A stretch of DNA of 15,187 nucleotides from CAZHOV01 sp964534315 (GCA_964534315.1 CAZHOV010000137.1:1-15187); one strand, 5' to 3'. Counted from the first letter of the stretch, positions 8,774 through 14,988 are shown. Numbers and translations: made by a program. Notes: a model not told the origin generated them from the letters alone.

Positions 8774-8861
8774 AAATTAAGAATTAAGAGTGAAGAACTG
8801 TAAGGGGTGATAAAAAAATATTCTTAATTTTTCATTCTTAATTCTTCATTCTTCATTATTG
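8774..8861. repeat. Heptamer-periodic repeat C, two inverted halves
   Basis: At 8774-8800 the units are AATTAAG, AATTAAG, AGTGAAG-like. At 8821-8861 the complementary theme runs TTCTTAA, TTTTTCA, TTCTTAA, TTCTTCA, TTCTTCA. The halves are in opposite orientation and could pair in the region just upstream of ftsY (its leader, if transcribed through). Confidence 0.6.
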
Positions 8862-8950
8862 AAATAACGCAATGATATAAAAAGTTTACCATTGTTAGAA
8901 ATTTGATTTTCAGGAGGTGGGGATCGGAATGTTTTAAGAGGGGAGAGGTG

Positions 8951-8988
8951 GAAATGAAAACATCCCGTTTTTGTGCAAAAACGGGATG
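8951..8988 (-). terminator. Terminator after DUF4295
   Basis: A perfect 12-bp stem (CATCCCGTTTTT at 8961-8972 with AAAAACGGGATG at 8977-8988) has a four-base loop. On the minus strand it is followed by TTTTCATTT. It lies 31 bp past the DUF4295 stop codon and probably ends or weakens transcription before ftsY. The T-tract is interrupted, so read-through is possible. Confidence 0.7.
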
Positions 8989-9019
8989 CTTTGGAAAGTA
9001 GAGTTAAAAGAAAAAGAAA

Positions 9020-9193
9020 TTACTTCTTTGCGAAGAATTCTTTCACTTTGTCTTTGTGAATCATTAATTCCTTGTAAGTATACTTTCCTGATTTAGGGTC
9101 TTTCACGCTTTTAACAACTTTTACGAAATCTCTTCCGGAACCCGCATTTGCTTTACGTTGAGCAACCCGTGCGTTCTTGGAAACTTTAGCCAT
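9020..9193 (-). CDS. DUF4295 small basic protein, probable ribosomal protein bL38
   Basis: The product is 57 residues and lysine-rich, starting MAKVSKNARVAQRKANAGSG and ending KEFFAKK. DUF4295 proteins are short, confined largely to Bacteroidota, and encoded directly after rpmG. As I recall, this family was seen as a new large-subunit protein (bL38) in the Flavobacterium johnsoniae ribosome; I cannot confirm that here. Its position after rpmB and rpmG fits a ribosomal role. The 126 bp between it and rpmG contain a TATTGGG/CCCAATA inverted repeat. No Shine-Dalgarno. Confidence 0.88.
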   Translation of the reverse strand: MAKVSKNARVAQRKANAGSGRDFVKVVKSVKDPKSGKYTYKELMIHKDKVKEFFAKK

Positions 9194-9319
9194 GACGAAT
9201 TATAATTTGTGTTTAAAAAATTAATAACAATTAATTAAGTTTATTGGGTCTAAAAACGTTCCCAATATAGCAGAAAAAATCATATCAATCCGAAAAAAGG
9301 ATGTGATCAAGCAGAACGT

Positions 9320-9508
9320 TTACTTGATTTCCCGATGGATGGTATATTTTTTCAGGATAGGGTTGAATTTTTTCAATTCCAACCGTTCTGGCGTATTTTT
9401 CCGGTTCTTTTGAGTTACATACCGTGAAGTTCCGGCTAAACCTGTTTTTTTATGTTCGGTGCATTCCAGAATCACCTGGATGCGATTTCCTTTACTTTTC
9501 TTGGCCAT
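9320..9508 (-). CDS. rpmG: 50S ribosomal protein bL33
   Basis: The product is 62 residues: MAKKSKGNRIQVILECTEHK at the start and a KNTPERLELKKFNPILKKY core typical of bL33. Only one of the four zinc-binding cysteines of the C+ form remains (in ECTEHK), so this is the zinc-independent type. It starts seven bases after the rpmB stop, so the two are surely co-transcribed. Confidence 0.95.
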   Translation of the reverse strand: MAKKSKGNRIQVILECTEHKKTGLAGTSRYVTQKNRKNTPERLELKKFNPILKKYTIHREIK

Positions 9509-9515
9509 TTTCTAC

Positions 9516-9776
9516 TTATTTAGGTTCATCTAAAACGATACCGGTATCTACTCCTTTGGCTTCTAACCGCTTAAGATAATCGTAGATACCTAGTTTATTA
9601 ATTGTGCGCAAGGCACTAGTCGAAATCTTGATCGTTACCCACTGATCTGTTTCAGGGATATAGAATCGCTTTTTTTGCAAATTGGGAACAAAACGTCTTT
9701 TTGTTTTTGCGTTTGAGTGTGAAACGCTGTGACCTGATATTGGACGTTTCCCGGTTAGTTGGCATACCTTTGACAT
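9516..9776 (-). CDS. rpmB: 50S ribosomal protein bL28
   Basis: The product is 86 residues beginning MSKVCQLTGKRPISGHSVSHS, the standard bL28 N-terminus, followed by SNAKTKRRFVPNLQKKRFYIP and an ALRTINKLG helix. It is a large-subunit protein. It is first in the rpmB-rpmG-DUF4295 group and starts 55 bp after the tRNA-Arg gene on the same strand. The leader shows a TATTTTTG element but no Shine-Dalgarno near the ATG. Confidence 0.96.
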   Translation of the reverse strand: MSKVCQLTGKRPISGHSVSHSNAKTKRRFVPNLQKKRFYIPETDQWVTIKISTSALRTINKLGIYDYLKRLEAKGVDTGIVLDEPK

Positions 9777-9814
9777 AATGGTTAACTTTTTCCGATAAAT
9801 CTTACAAAACTCCT

Positions 9815-9822
9815 CAAAAATA
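9815..9822 (-). promoter_or_regulatory. Possible -7 element ahead of rpmB
   Basis: TATTTTTG on the minus strand matches TAnnTTTG, but no TTG lies 19-20 bp upstream; that position falls inside the tRNA. Either rpmB has a weak promoter here or it is read from further upstream. Confidence 0.25.
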
Positions 9823-9831
9823 AATAAAAAG

Positions 9832-9905
9832 TGACCCCGAGAGGATTCGAACCTCTAACCTCCTGATCCGTAGTCAGGTGCTCTATCCAGTTAAGCTACG
9901 GAGCC
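9832..9905 (-). tRNA. tRNA-Arg (ACG)
   Basis: The 74 bases fold as a full cloverleaf: acceptor GGCTCCG with CGGGGTC (two G-U pairs), D arm GCTT/GAGC, anticodon arm CCTGA/TCAGG with loop CTACGGA (anticodon ACG), five-base variable loop, T arm AGAGG/CCTCT with loop TTCGAAT, discriminator A. CCA is not encoded. An A34 arginine tRNA needs a TadA deaminase to read CGU, CGC and CGA. It sits at the downstream end of an array of partial copies of itself and 55 bp before rpmB. Confidence 0.97.
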
Positions 9906-9939
9906 GTATGTTCAAAAATGTATCTTAATATTCAATAGC

Positions 9940-10013
9940 CTTTTGCTTAATTTCGCACCTCAGACCTTCCCGGCGCGCGGCCGGGATGCTCTATCCAGTT
10001 AAGCTACGGAGCC
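9940..10013 (-). pseudogene. tRNA-Arg-like sequence, copy 1
   Basis: The first 27 bases equal the functional tRNA-Arg. The anticodon arm is replaced by TCCCG/CGGGA around GCCGCGC, which lacks U33 and would close further into a 7-bp stem. The T-stem 3' side (TTAAG) cannot pair with TGAGG, and CAAAAGG cannot pair with the GGCTCCG acceptor. It cannot be a normal tRNA. An alternative fold pairs GCTTAA of the D region with the downstream TTAAGC around the GC-rich hairpin. Confidence 0.75.
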
Positions 10014-10041
10014 GTATGTTCAAAAATGTATCTTAATATTC

Positions 10042-10141
10042 NNNNNNNNNNNNNNNNNNNNNNNNNNNNNNNNNNNNNNNNNNNNNNNNNNNNNNNNNNN
10101 NNNNNNNNNNNNNNNNNNNNNNNNNNNNNNNNNNNNNNNNN
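10042..10141. other. Assembly gap (100 N)
   Basis: Exactly 100 N, the usual placeholder for a gap of unknown size. The flanks join into one perfect-length 108-bp unit if the gap is removed, so the real content is probably zero or a whole number of further units. Confidence 0.95.
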
Positions 10142-10147
10142 AATAGC

Positions 10148-10221
10148 CTTTTGCTTAATTTCGCACCTCAAACCTTCCCGGCGCGCGGCCGGGATGCTCT
10201 ATCCAGTTAAGCTACGGAGCC
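10148..10221 (-). pseudogene. tRNA-Arg-like sequence, copy 2 (promoter-proximal)
   Basis: It is the same as copy 1 except for one base, at 10171. Its upstream flank differs from that of the other copies: 18 bases separate it from a good -7 element, so it is the first unit transcribed. Confidence 0.75.
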
Positions 10222-10239
10222 ATTTTAGCAAATGGAATG

Positions 10240-10270
10240 CAAAGGTACAATTTACTTTGTACATTGACAA
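10240..10270 (-). promoter_or_regulatory. Promoter of the tRNA-like array and tRNA-Arg
   Basis: On the minus strand TTG (10268-10270) is followed after 20 bp by TACCTTTG (10240-10247), a full match to TAnnTTTG. Transcription would begin about 12 bases before the first tRNA-like unit and run through the array to the real tRNA and perhaps rpmB. Confidence 0.7.
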
Positions 10271-10297
10271 GTTCCGACAAGTAAAAAAATATTTCCT

Positions 10298-11947
10298 TTA
10301 CTCACTATTCACCACCAGGAACTTCTTTGATTCTATTCCATTAATATTTTCTACCACCAGATAGTAGACTCCTGGTGATAACCAGGGCACAACATTAGAT
10401 TGATCAAGCGTTAATTCAATCCGAAAATTGTTGGGTGCAAATCGGCGAGGCGTAATTTTATCCTGAAACATCAGTTGTCCCAGCATATTATATATTCGGA
10501 TATCGTAAGGATCAAAATCTGGTGTAACGACTTCGAATCTCAAATAATTGTAAACGGGATTCGGGAATAGATTACTGACATTCAATGGTCCTTCCTGACC
10601 GCCACAAAATTCTTGAATACTTTTGATGCTATTGTCCAGATTTAGCCGTCCCCCTGTTTTAGTGATCTCTTCCAGTTGGGGCAGCCGGTCAACGCCGTTG
10701 AGTAAAAAATCTCTGATAATTAGTGCCGTACCAGATGGATCAGCAATCGCATTTTCGGCAACCAGCTCGCAAGGCACGCTATACAAAAGTGCAATAGCAC
10801 CTGCTACATGAGGCGTAGAAAAAGAAGTTCCGCTGCCTATCGCCCCAAAGTCATTGTCAGGCCTTGACGATTGAATATTCTCCCCCGGTGCGCCCAGGTC
10901 AATACTTATCCTGCCAAAACCTGCGGCTGTTACTTTTTGATCCTGCTCGTCGGTATTGGTAACGGCAACCAGGTATTCGCTAACACAAGAGGTAGGCAGA
11001 TCACCGATCTCGTCAACAAAAAAGTTACCGTTGGCAGTAGCAGCAACGCTGAGGATACCGGCCCGGCCCAGAGAATCATATGCCGCTTCCCAGAGCGGAT
11101 AGCCAGAACATTGCGCTTTATCAACCCCGAAAGAAGAGTTGGTTACTACGATAAAAGCACCCTCCGCGCCGTTGGTCTGATTATATCGTTGGCGCAGATC
11201 GGCGCAGTAATAATAAGCTTCCAGCACCTGATCCAGATCGCCAGAAGGATTACTCAACGTTAGGATTTTGCCGCCCCAATTGATCCCCGCACCCGCCGAG
11301 CCGTTATTTCCTCTGGCTCCTATAATTCCGGCCACGCCTGTACCATGCTGGCTTTTGCCATGCTGGTCGTTATCATTATCAAAGTGCCAGCCTACCTTAT
11401 CATCGATATACCCATTATTATCATTATCGATCCCGTCTCCGTCAATCTCCGCGGGGTTCGTCCATATTTTTCCTTTGAACTCAGGGTGTAAAATGTCAAA
11501 TCCACTATCAATAATGGCGGTCACAATGGTGTCTCCCTGGGGCGTTACCCCCCCGGTTGTCACTTCCCAGGCTTCGGGGCCGCCTATTTTACTCATATTC
11601 CATTGATCTCCAAAAAACGGATCGTCAGGAGTAAGCTCCCGGTATTGAACTTTTATATTAGGCTGACTTAGCGCAATAAAAGGGTGGTTAGCCAAAGAAG
11701 CTCGTCTGAGCTGCACGCCCTCCCTATCCTCTAAAAATCTCAAGGTATAAATGCCTCGTTTTTCAGAAATAGGATCCAGGAAAAAAGCTTCTCCATCAAA
11801 TTGTTGAGCAAGCTCTTTTTGAAAAGATTCCTTATCTATCCCTTTTTTTAGTTGAATGATGTACTCTCCGCTAATGTATTCTATCTGAGCGAAGGAAATA
11901 GAAATAAAAAAGCACATCAATAAGCTCAATAGTATTTGTTTATTCAT
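10298..11947 (-). CDS. Secreted subtilisin-like (S8) serine protease with T9SS sorting domain
   Basis: The product is 549 residues. A signal peptide of about 20 residues ends at ISFAQ. A propeptide-like region (about 22-105) precedes the S8 domain with a complete catalytic set: Asp147 (IIDSGFD), His201 (QHGTGVAG), oxyanion Asn270 (TNSSFG) and Ser375 (GTSFSTPHVAGA). An acidic EIDGDGIDNDNNGYIDD loop (167-183) is probably calcium-binding and is common in Bacteroidota S8 proteases. A C-terminal sorting domain starts near 455 (NLFPNPVYNYL) and ends SKKFLVVNSE. It should be exported by Sec and then T9SS as a surface or secreted endopeptidase. No promoter is obvious in the 78 bp to the next upstream gene; that gap is mostly an inverted repeat. 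Confidence 0.95.
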   Translation of the reverse strand: MNKQILLSLLMCFFISISFAQIEYISGEYIIQLKKGIDKESFQKELAQQFDGEAFFLDPISEKRGIYTLRFLEDREGVQLRRASLANHPFIALSQPNIKVQYRELTPDDPFFGDQWNMSKIGGPEAWEVTTGGVTPQGDTIVTAIIDSGFDILHPEFKGKIWTNPAEIDGDGIDNDNNGYIDDKVGWHFDNDNDQHGKSQHGTGVAGIIGARGNNGSAGAGINWGGKILTLSNPSGDLDQVLEAYYYCADLRQRYNQTNGAEGAFIVVTNSSFGVDKAQCSGYPLWEAAYDSLGRAGILSVAATANGNFFVDEIGDLPTSCVSEYLVAVTNTDEQDQKVTAAGFGRISIDLGAPGENIQSSRPDNDFGAIGSGTSFSTPHVAGAIALLYSVPCELVAENAIADPSGTALIIRDFLLNGVDRLPQLEEITKTGGRLNLDNSIKSIQEFCGGQEGPLNVSNLFPNPVYNYLRFEVVTPDFDPYDIRIYNMLGQLMFQDKITPRRFAPNNFRIELTLDQSNVVPWLSPGVYYLVVENINGIESKKFLVVNSE

Positions 11948-11963
11948 TGACTAAATTTTGGAT

Positions 11964-12021
11964 CTCGCAGAGCCGCAACGAACGCAGGGTATTTTCTCTG
12001 CGTCCTTTGCGCCTTGGCGAG
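11964..12021. repeat. Imperfect inverted repeat of the CGCAAAG type
   Basis: The 26-base arms at 11964-11989 and 11996-12021 face each other. Both begin CTCGC and reach ACGCAG when read inward, with several mismatches between. Sequence of this kind (CTTTGCG, GCGCCTT) is, from memory, a dispersed intergenic repeat in this phylum. It fills most of the space between two genes of the same strand and could act as a weak terminator. Confidence 0.5.
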
Positions 12022-12025
12022 ATTC

Positions 12026-12817
12026 TTAACGAAATAACGTTTCAAAATACGGTACGCTATGTAATAAACGACACCCATACCAGGAAAATAATTCCCCGTC
12101 GACTAATTTTATGACACTTTCGGGACAAATATCCTGAATTTCTTTCACATGTTTATCTTTGAAAGGAAATGGTTCGGAAGAGAGCAGGACATAATCGGGT
12201 TTTTGGGCGAAGAGGTCGAGTTCTGAGATGGCCGGATAGCGGGAGAGGTGGCTGAAGCTATTCCGGAAGCCTGCCCACATCAGCATGTGGTCGATAAAGG
12301 TATCTGAAGCAGCTACCATTTTGGGGTTGTTCCAGATGAGGTAGGCGGCGGAGGGGCGGCGGGGAGATGTACGTTTTTGACGCAGCTGATCAAAAGCAGC
12401 TTTGATATCAGCAGCCAGTGTGTTGGCTTTTTCGGCTCTGTTGGTAAGGGCACCTACCGAGCGGATCATCTTGAGGGCATCTTCCAGGGTTTTAATATCG
12501 CTCAGCCATACTGGGAAATCTCTTTCCAATGCTTCGATGTGTTCTTTTTGATTTTCTTCTTTATTACCGATGATGAGGTCGGGTTGCAGTTCGGCAATTT
12601 TATCAAGCTTTAGCGATTTGGTGCCTCCGATACGGGGCTTCGACCTGAACATAGCTTCGGGGTGGACACAGAATTTAGTGATCCCGACCACTTCTTCTTC
12701 CAGCCCCAGATAGAATAGGAGCTCGGACTGGGAAGGAACGGTCGAAACAATCCGCTTAGGCGGAAAAGGAACGTTTATTGTCCGGTTTAGCTGATCGGTA
12801 AAGGATTGAATACTCAT
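12026..12817 (-). CDS. BtuF-like helical-backbone metal/cobalamin-binding protein without signal peptide
   Basis: The product is 263 residues. The fold is that of periplasmic binding protein class III (Peripla_BP_2): N-terminal RIVSTVPSQSELLFYLGL at 22-39, IGGTKSLKLDKIAELQPDLI at 63-82, the connecting helix at about 110-150, and a C-terminal lobe with PDYVLLSSEPFPF. BtuF-like members bind cobalamin or ferric siderophores for ABC import. No signal peptide or lipobox is present, and an in-frame TGA at 12827-12829 rules out a longer N-terminus, so as encoded it should stay in the cytoplasm. No permease or ATPase gene is adjacent. Its function as an importer component is therefore unproven. Confidence 0.8.
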   Translation of the reverse strand: MSIQSFTDQLNRTINVPFPPKRIVSTVPSQSELLFYLGLEEEVVGITKFCVHPEAMFRSKPRIGGTKSLKLDKIAELQPDLIIGNKEENQKEHIEALERDFPVWLSDIKTLEDALKMIRSVGALTNRAEKANTLAADIKAAFDQLRQKRTSPRRPSAAYLIWNNPKMVAASDTFIDHMLMWAGFRNSFSHLSRYPAISELDLFAQKPDYVLLSSEPFPFKDKHVKEIQDICPESVIKLVDGELFSWYGCRLLHSVPYFETLFR

Positions 12818-12852
12818 GCTTTTGTATCATTTAAAGGGATAAACCTAAAATC

Positions 12853-12884
12853 TTTGGCATCCCGTTTTATTATGCATACCTTTG
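12853..12884 (+). promoter_or_regulatory. Promoter of the FKBP gene
   Basis: TTTG at 12853-12856 and TACCTTTG at 12877-12884 are spaced by 20 bp, a full match to the Bacteroidota promoter. Transcription would start near 12890 and leave a leader of about 160 nt. Confidence 0.7.
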
Positions 12885-12928
12885 CGGCTCTAATAGCGTT
12901 AAGCAATTGTCTGATCGCTTCACTTTCG

Positions 12929-12957
12929 ATGGTTCACCCGCTTTACAGTTGAACCAT
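12929..12957 (+). other. Leader hairpin upstream of the FKBP gene
   Basis: ATGGTTCA at 12929-12936 and TGAACCAT at 12950-12957 are perfect 8-bp inverted arms with a 13-base loop, inside the predicted untranslated leader. No T-run follows, so it is not a simple terminator. No known riboswitch is recognised. Confidence 0.4.
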
Positions 12958-13047
12958 TAACTAAAAGTTTCGTTAGGCATCCGTTAACAAATAGGTGGTA
13001 ATTAACCATCATTTATTAGACTGCTTAAATAGTAAAAAATTATCAAT

Positions 13048-13707
13048 ATGAAAAAGATTTTGCTCGGAACATTGTGTTCCATTATTTTTTTAACCGTGCA
13101 TGCACAACAAAATAAAACAACTTTGGATACATTTAGCTACAGCATAGGGGTTCTTGTTGGCCAAAATTTACAACAACAGGGTATAGAAGGGATCAATGCC
13201 GATGATTTTGCCAAGGCAGTAAAAGACGTTCTTGGTGGAAACCCAACTGCTATTGATCCGCAACAAGCGGGAATGATCTTTCAGGCAGAAATGCAAAAGC
13301 AGGCAGCCAAAAAATATGGTCCGGCCAAAGAAGCCGGTGAAAAGTTCCTTGCTGAAAATGCAAAAAGAGAAGGTGTGGTCACCACTCCAAGCGGGCTTCA
13401 GTATGAAGTGCTAAAGGAAGGGACCGGAACCTCTCCCAGACCAACAGATAAAATAACCGCCCATTACCACGGCACGCTTATCGACGGCACCGTCTTCGAC
13501 AGCTCGGTAGAACGTGGCGAACCCGCTACTTTCCCGGTCAATGGCGTGATTCAGGGATGGCAGGAAGCACTGCCCATGATGAAAGAAGGGGCAAAGTGGA
13601 AGCTCTTTATTCCCTATGACCTGGCTTATGGCGATCGCGGAGCAGGCCCGAAAATCGGCCCTTTTTCTACCCTTATTTTTGAGATTGAACTGATTGAAGT
13701 CAATTGA
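13048..13707 (+). CDS. FKBP-type peptidyl-prolyl cis-trans isomerase, periplasmic (FkpA/Mip-like)
   Basis: The product is 219 residues. A signal peptide ends at about residue 19-20 (LTVHAQ), with no lipobox cysteine. An N-terminal dimerisation domain (about 25-110, helical, glutamine-rich) precedes the FKBP domain (about 115-219). Active-site positions are visible: Tyr140 in AHYHG, Phe150-Asp151 in TVFDSS, Val167-Ile168 and Trp171 in NGVIQGW, and Tyr190 in FIPYDLAYG. It catalyses proline isomerisation and may act as a chaperone for exported proteins. The stop codon is followed at once by a heptamer repeat. It converges with the amidase gene across a shared terminator. Confidence 0.95.
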   Translation: MKKILLGTLCSIIFLTVHAQQNKTTLDTFSYSIGVLVGQNLQQQGIEGINADDFAKAVKDVLGGNPTAIDPQQAGMIFQAEMQKQAAKKYGPAKEAGEKFLAENAKREGVVTTPSGLQYEVLKEGTGTSPRPTDKITAHYHGTLIDGTVFDSSVERGEPATFPVNGVIQGWQEALPMMKEGAKWKLFIPYDLAYGDRGAGPKIGPFSTLIFEIELIEVN

Positions 13708-13711
13708 TAAT

Positions 13712-13746
13712 AATGAGTAATGAGTAGTTAATAATGAATAATTATT
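13712..13746. repeat. Heptamer-periodic repeat D
   Basis: Five seven-base units (AATGAGT, AATGAGT, AGTTAAT, AATGAAT, AATTATT) begin four bases after the FKBP stop codon. It differs from repeat A, 6 kb away, at two of 35 positions. Confidence 0.7.
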
Positions 13747-13749
13747 AAT

Positions 13750-13787
13750 AAAAAAAGGCCTTGTAAATCTGGAATTTACAACGCCTT
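13750..13787. terminator. Shared terminator between the FKBP and amidase genes
   Basis: A 14-bp stem with one mismatch (AAGGCCTTGTAAAT at 13755-13768, ATTTACAACGCCTT at 13774-13787) and a five-base loop. Read on the minus strand it is followed by seven T residues, a strong terminator for the amidase gene. On the plus strand the tail is only TCTCTGTTT, weaker but usable. Confidence 0.8.
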
Positions 13788-13813
13788 CTCTGTTTAATTG
13801 CTCATCATCACTT

Positions 13814-13859
13814 GCACATTGCACATTGCACATTGCTCATTGCTCATTGATCATTGATC
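13814..13859 (-). repeat. Heptamer-periodic repeat E, encoding the end of the amidase gene
   Basis: Six and a half units with exact period seven on the plus strand: three GCACATT, two GCTCATT, GATCATT, GATC. On the minus strand it encodes the last residues (INDQ) and the TGA stop (13844-13846) of the amidase. Confidence 0.75.
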
Positions 13860-14956
13860 TCCACAAAAGCGCCATACACCCAACGATCTTCGCCGATACG
13901 ATACCAGCCATTGAGATCTTCAAAAATATGAACCCGCGTGCCGTCGGCGATGCGGTCGACTCGGTCGTTCGTAGTGCCGGGGCCCGAGCGAACATTAAGA
14001 AATTCTGGGACGGAAACCCGGCCTGTTTTGGACTCCTTGATTTTTATGTACCTGTTAAATACCCACCGCGAGAAACCGATCTGCAACCAATTACCTTCCT
14101 CGCTCATGATACTAACAGTTGATCCGTCGGGTAAGGTTTCCATTACGCCATGCTCCATGCCTGGTCCGGATCGCACATTGAGTCCATCCGGGTCATCTAC
14201 TTGTACAATGCCGGATTTGGTTTTGTAGGTAGTGGTAACGAAATTACCATGCACCCAGCGGTTAAGGCCTATGCGCACCCAGTCCTCATTGATCTCAAAA
14301 ACGTAGACCTTCTCTTCTTCTTTAATAACATCAACAATATCAAAATCAATGCCCGGACCTTGCCGCACATTAAGCAGACTGGTATTGATAGAGCCTGTTA
14401 GCAGAGGAATTTCTTCTTCTCCGAATAATCCGCCTTCAATATCCTTTTTGAATTTCATCCAGGCTTCCTCGGCCATCATCATTTTGGGGCAGTGCTTACC
14501 GGTAATATCAAAATGCCGGTACATATCCTCCGTGGTCAAATTATACTTATTGAGCAGATGCCTGGCCAGGTCGATGGAGTTTTGATAGGTTTTATTCCAA
14601 TCACCATCCGAGTTAACGCACATCTCAAATCCAATCAAAAAATAATTGGGCGTCAGATCATCTTCCATAATACGTTCACCATCAGGGCGGTAGTAGCGCC
14701 CTCCTACGTGGTAAGCCACTTCGGTATCGGGAATGCACTGTATAATGGTCTTATCGTCAATAATATAATGCGCCGAAGCCCTGCGATCGGTGGTGTTAAA
14801 ATAATTGCGGTTGGCAGCAGCATCCGCTCCGGGCCGTTCATTGGCCGTCCAATGAGCTACAATCCCCTTTAATTTCCGAATGGTGTAAAATTCCTTATTC
14901 CGTAAAGCCGGCCGGGTGATCCTGTTGTCTAAAAAGTCTTTTGTTATTGAGAGCAT
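13844..14956 (-). CDS. N-acetylmuramoyl-L-alanine amidase (Amidase_2/PGRP fold) with three SH3b domains
   Basis: The product is 370 residues. The catalytic domain (about 25-170) has the T7-lysozyme-type set: zinc ligands His35 (IVAHWTA), His148 (YRHFD) and Cys156 (GKHCP), plus Tyr64 and Lys154 at the spacing expected for the catalytic tyrosine and lysine. Three SH3-like repeats follow, with LNVRxGPG motifs at 195-202, 259-266 and 320-327, each ending in RWV followed by an aromatic or charged strand. It should cleave the bond between MurNAc and L-Ala of peptidoglycan, with SH3b domains binding the wall. There is no signal peptide, and an in-frame TAA four codons upstream excludes a longer start. 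The N-terminus resembles phage and prophage amidases, but no phage gene is nearby. Confidence 0.93.
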   Translation of the reverse strand: MLSITKDFLDNRITRPALRNKEFYTIRKLKGIVAHWTANERPGADAAANRNYFNTTDRRASAHYIIDDKTIIQCIPDTEVAYHVGGRYYRPDGERIMEDDLTPNYFLIGFEMCVNSDGDWNKTYQNSIDLARHLLNKYNLTTEDMYRHFDITGKHCPKMMMAEEAWMKFKKDIEGGLFGEEEIPLLTGSINTSLLNVRQGPGIDFDIVDVIKEEEKVYVFEINEDWVRIGLNRWVHGNFVTTTYKTKSGIVQVDDPDGLNVRSGPGMEHGVMETLPDGSTVSIMSEEGNWLQIGFSRWVFNRYIKIKESKTGRVSVPEFLNVRSGPGTTNDRVDRIADGTRVHIFEDLNGWYRIGEDRWVYGAFVEINDQ

Positions 14957-14988
14957 AGGTGTCGTTTATTACATAATAACACTAAACA

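Larger units (their letters stand above)
9906..10221 (-). repeat. Tandem array of 108-bp tRNA-Arg-derived units, interrupted by an assembly gap
   Basis: One full unit spans 9906-10013. A second is split by the gap: 10014-10041 equals 9906-9933 and 10142-10221 equals 9934-10013 with a single difference (G at 9963, A at 10171). On the minus strand each unit starts with the 27 bases that open the tRNA-Arg, then a GC-rich hairpin (for example 9968-9986, stem TCCCGGC/GCCGGGA), remnants of the variable and T arms (AGGTC, TGAGG, TGCGAAA), and an AT-rich spacer of about 34 bp that ends next to the following tRNA-like start. The spacer contains CATTTTTG seven bases before that start, a one-mismatch -7 box. 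The copy number is unknown. Confidence 0.9.

Noticed and set aside
9945..10003. attC-like geometry: GCTTAAT and GTTAAGC boxes flank the GC hairpin in each unit, recalling integron recombination sites.
   Set aside because: GTTAAGC is simply the D-arm of the tRNA, the other box ends in AAT and not AAC, units contain no cassette genes, and no integrase is in the window.
9906..10221. CRISPR array.
   Set aside because: The whole 108-bp unit is repeated without variable spacers, and no cas genes are present.
10026..10364. Plus-strand open frame of about 112 codons.
   Set aside because: It is open only because it runs through the 100 N, and it overlaps the end of the protease gene on the other strand.
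13411..13833. Minus-strand open frame of 140 codons opposite the FKBP gene.
   Set aside because: It is antisense to the FKBP domain and includes the terminator and repeat arrays.
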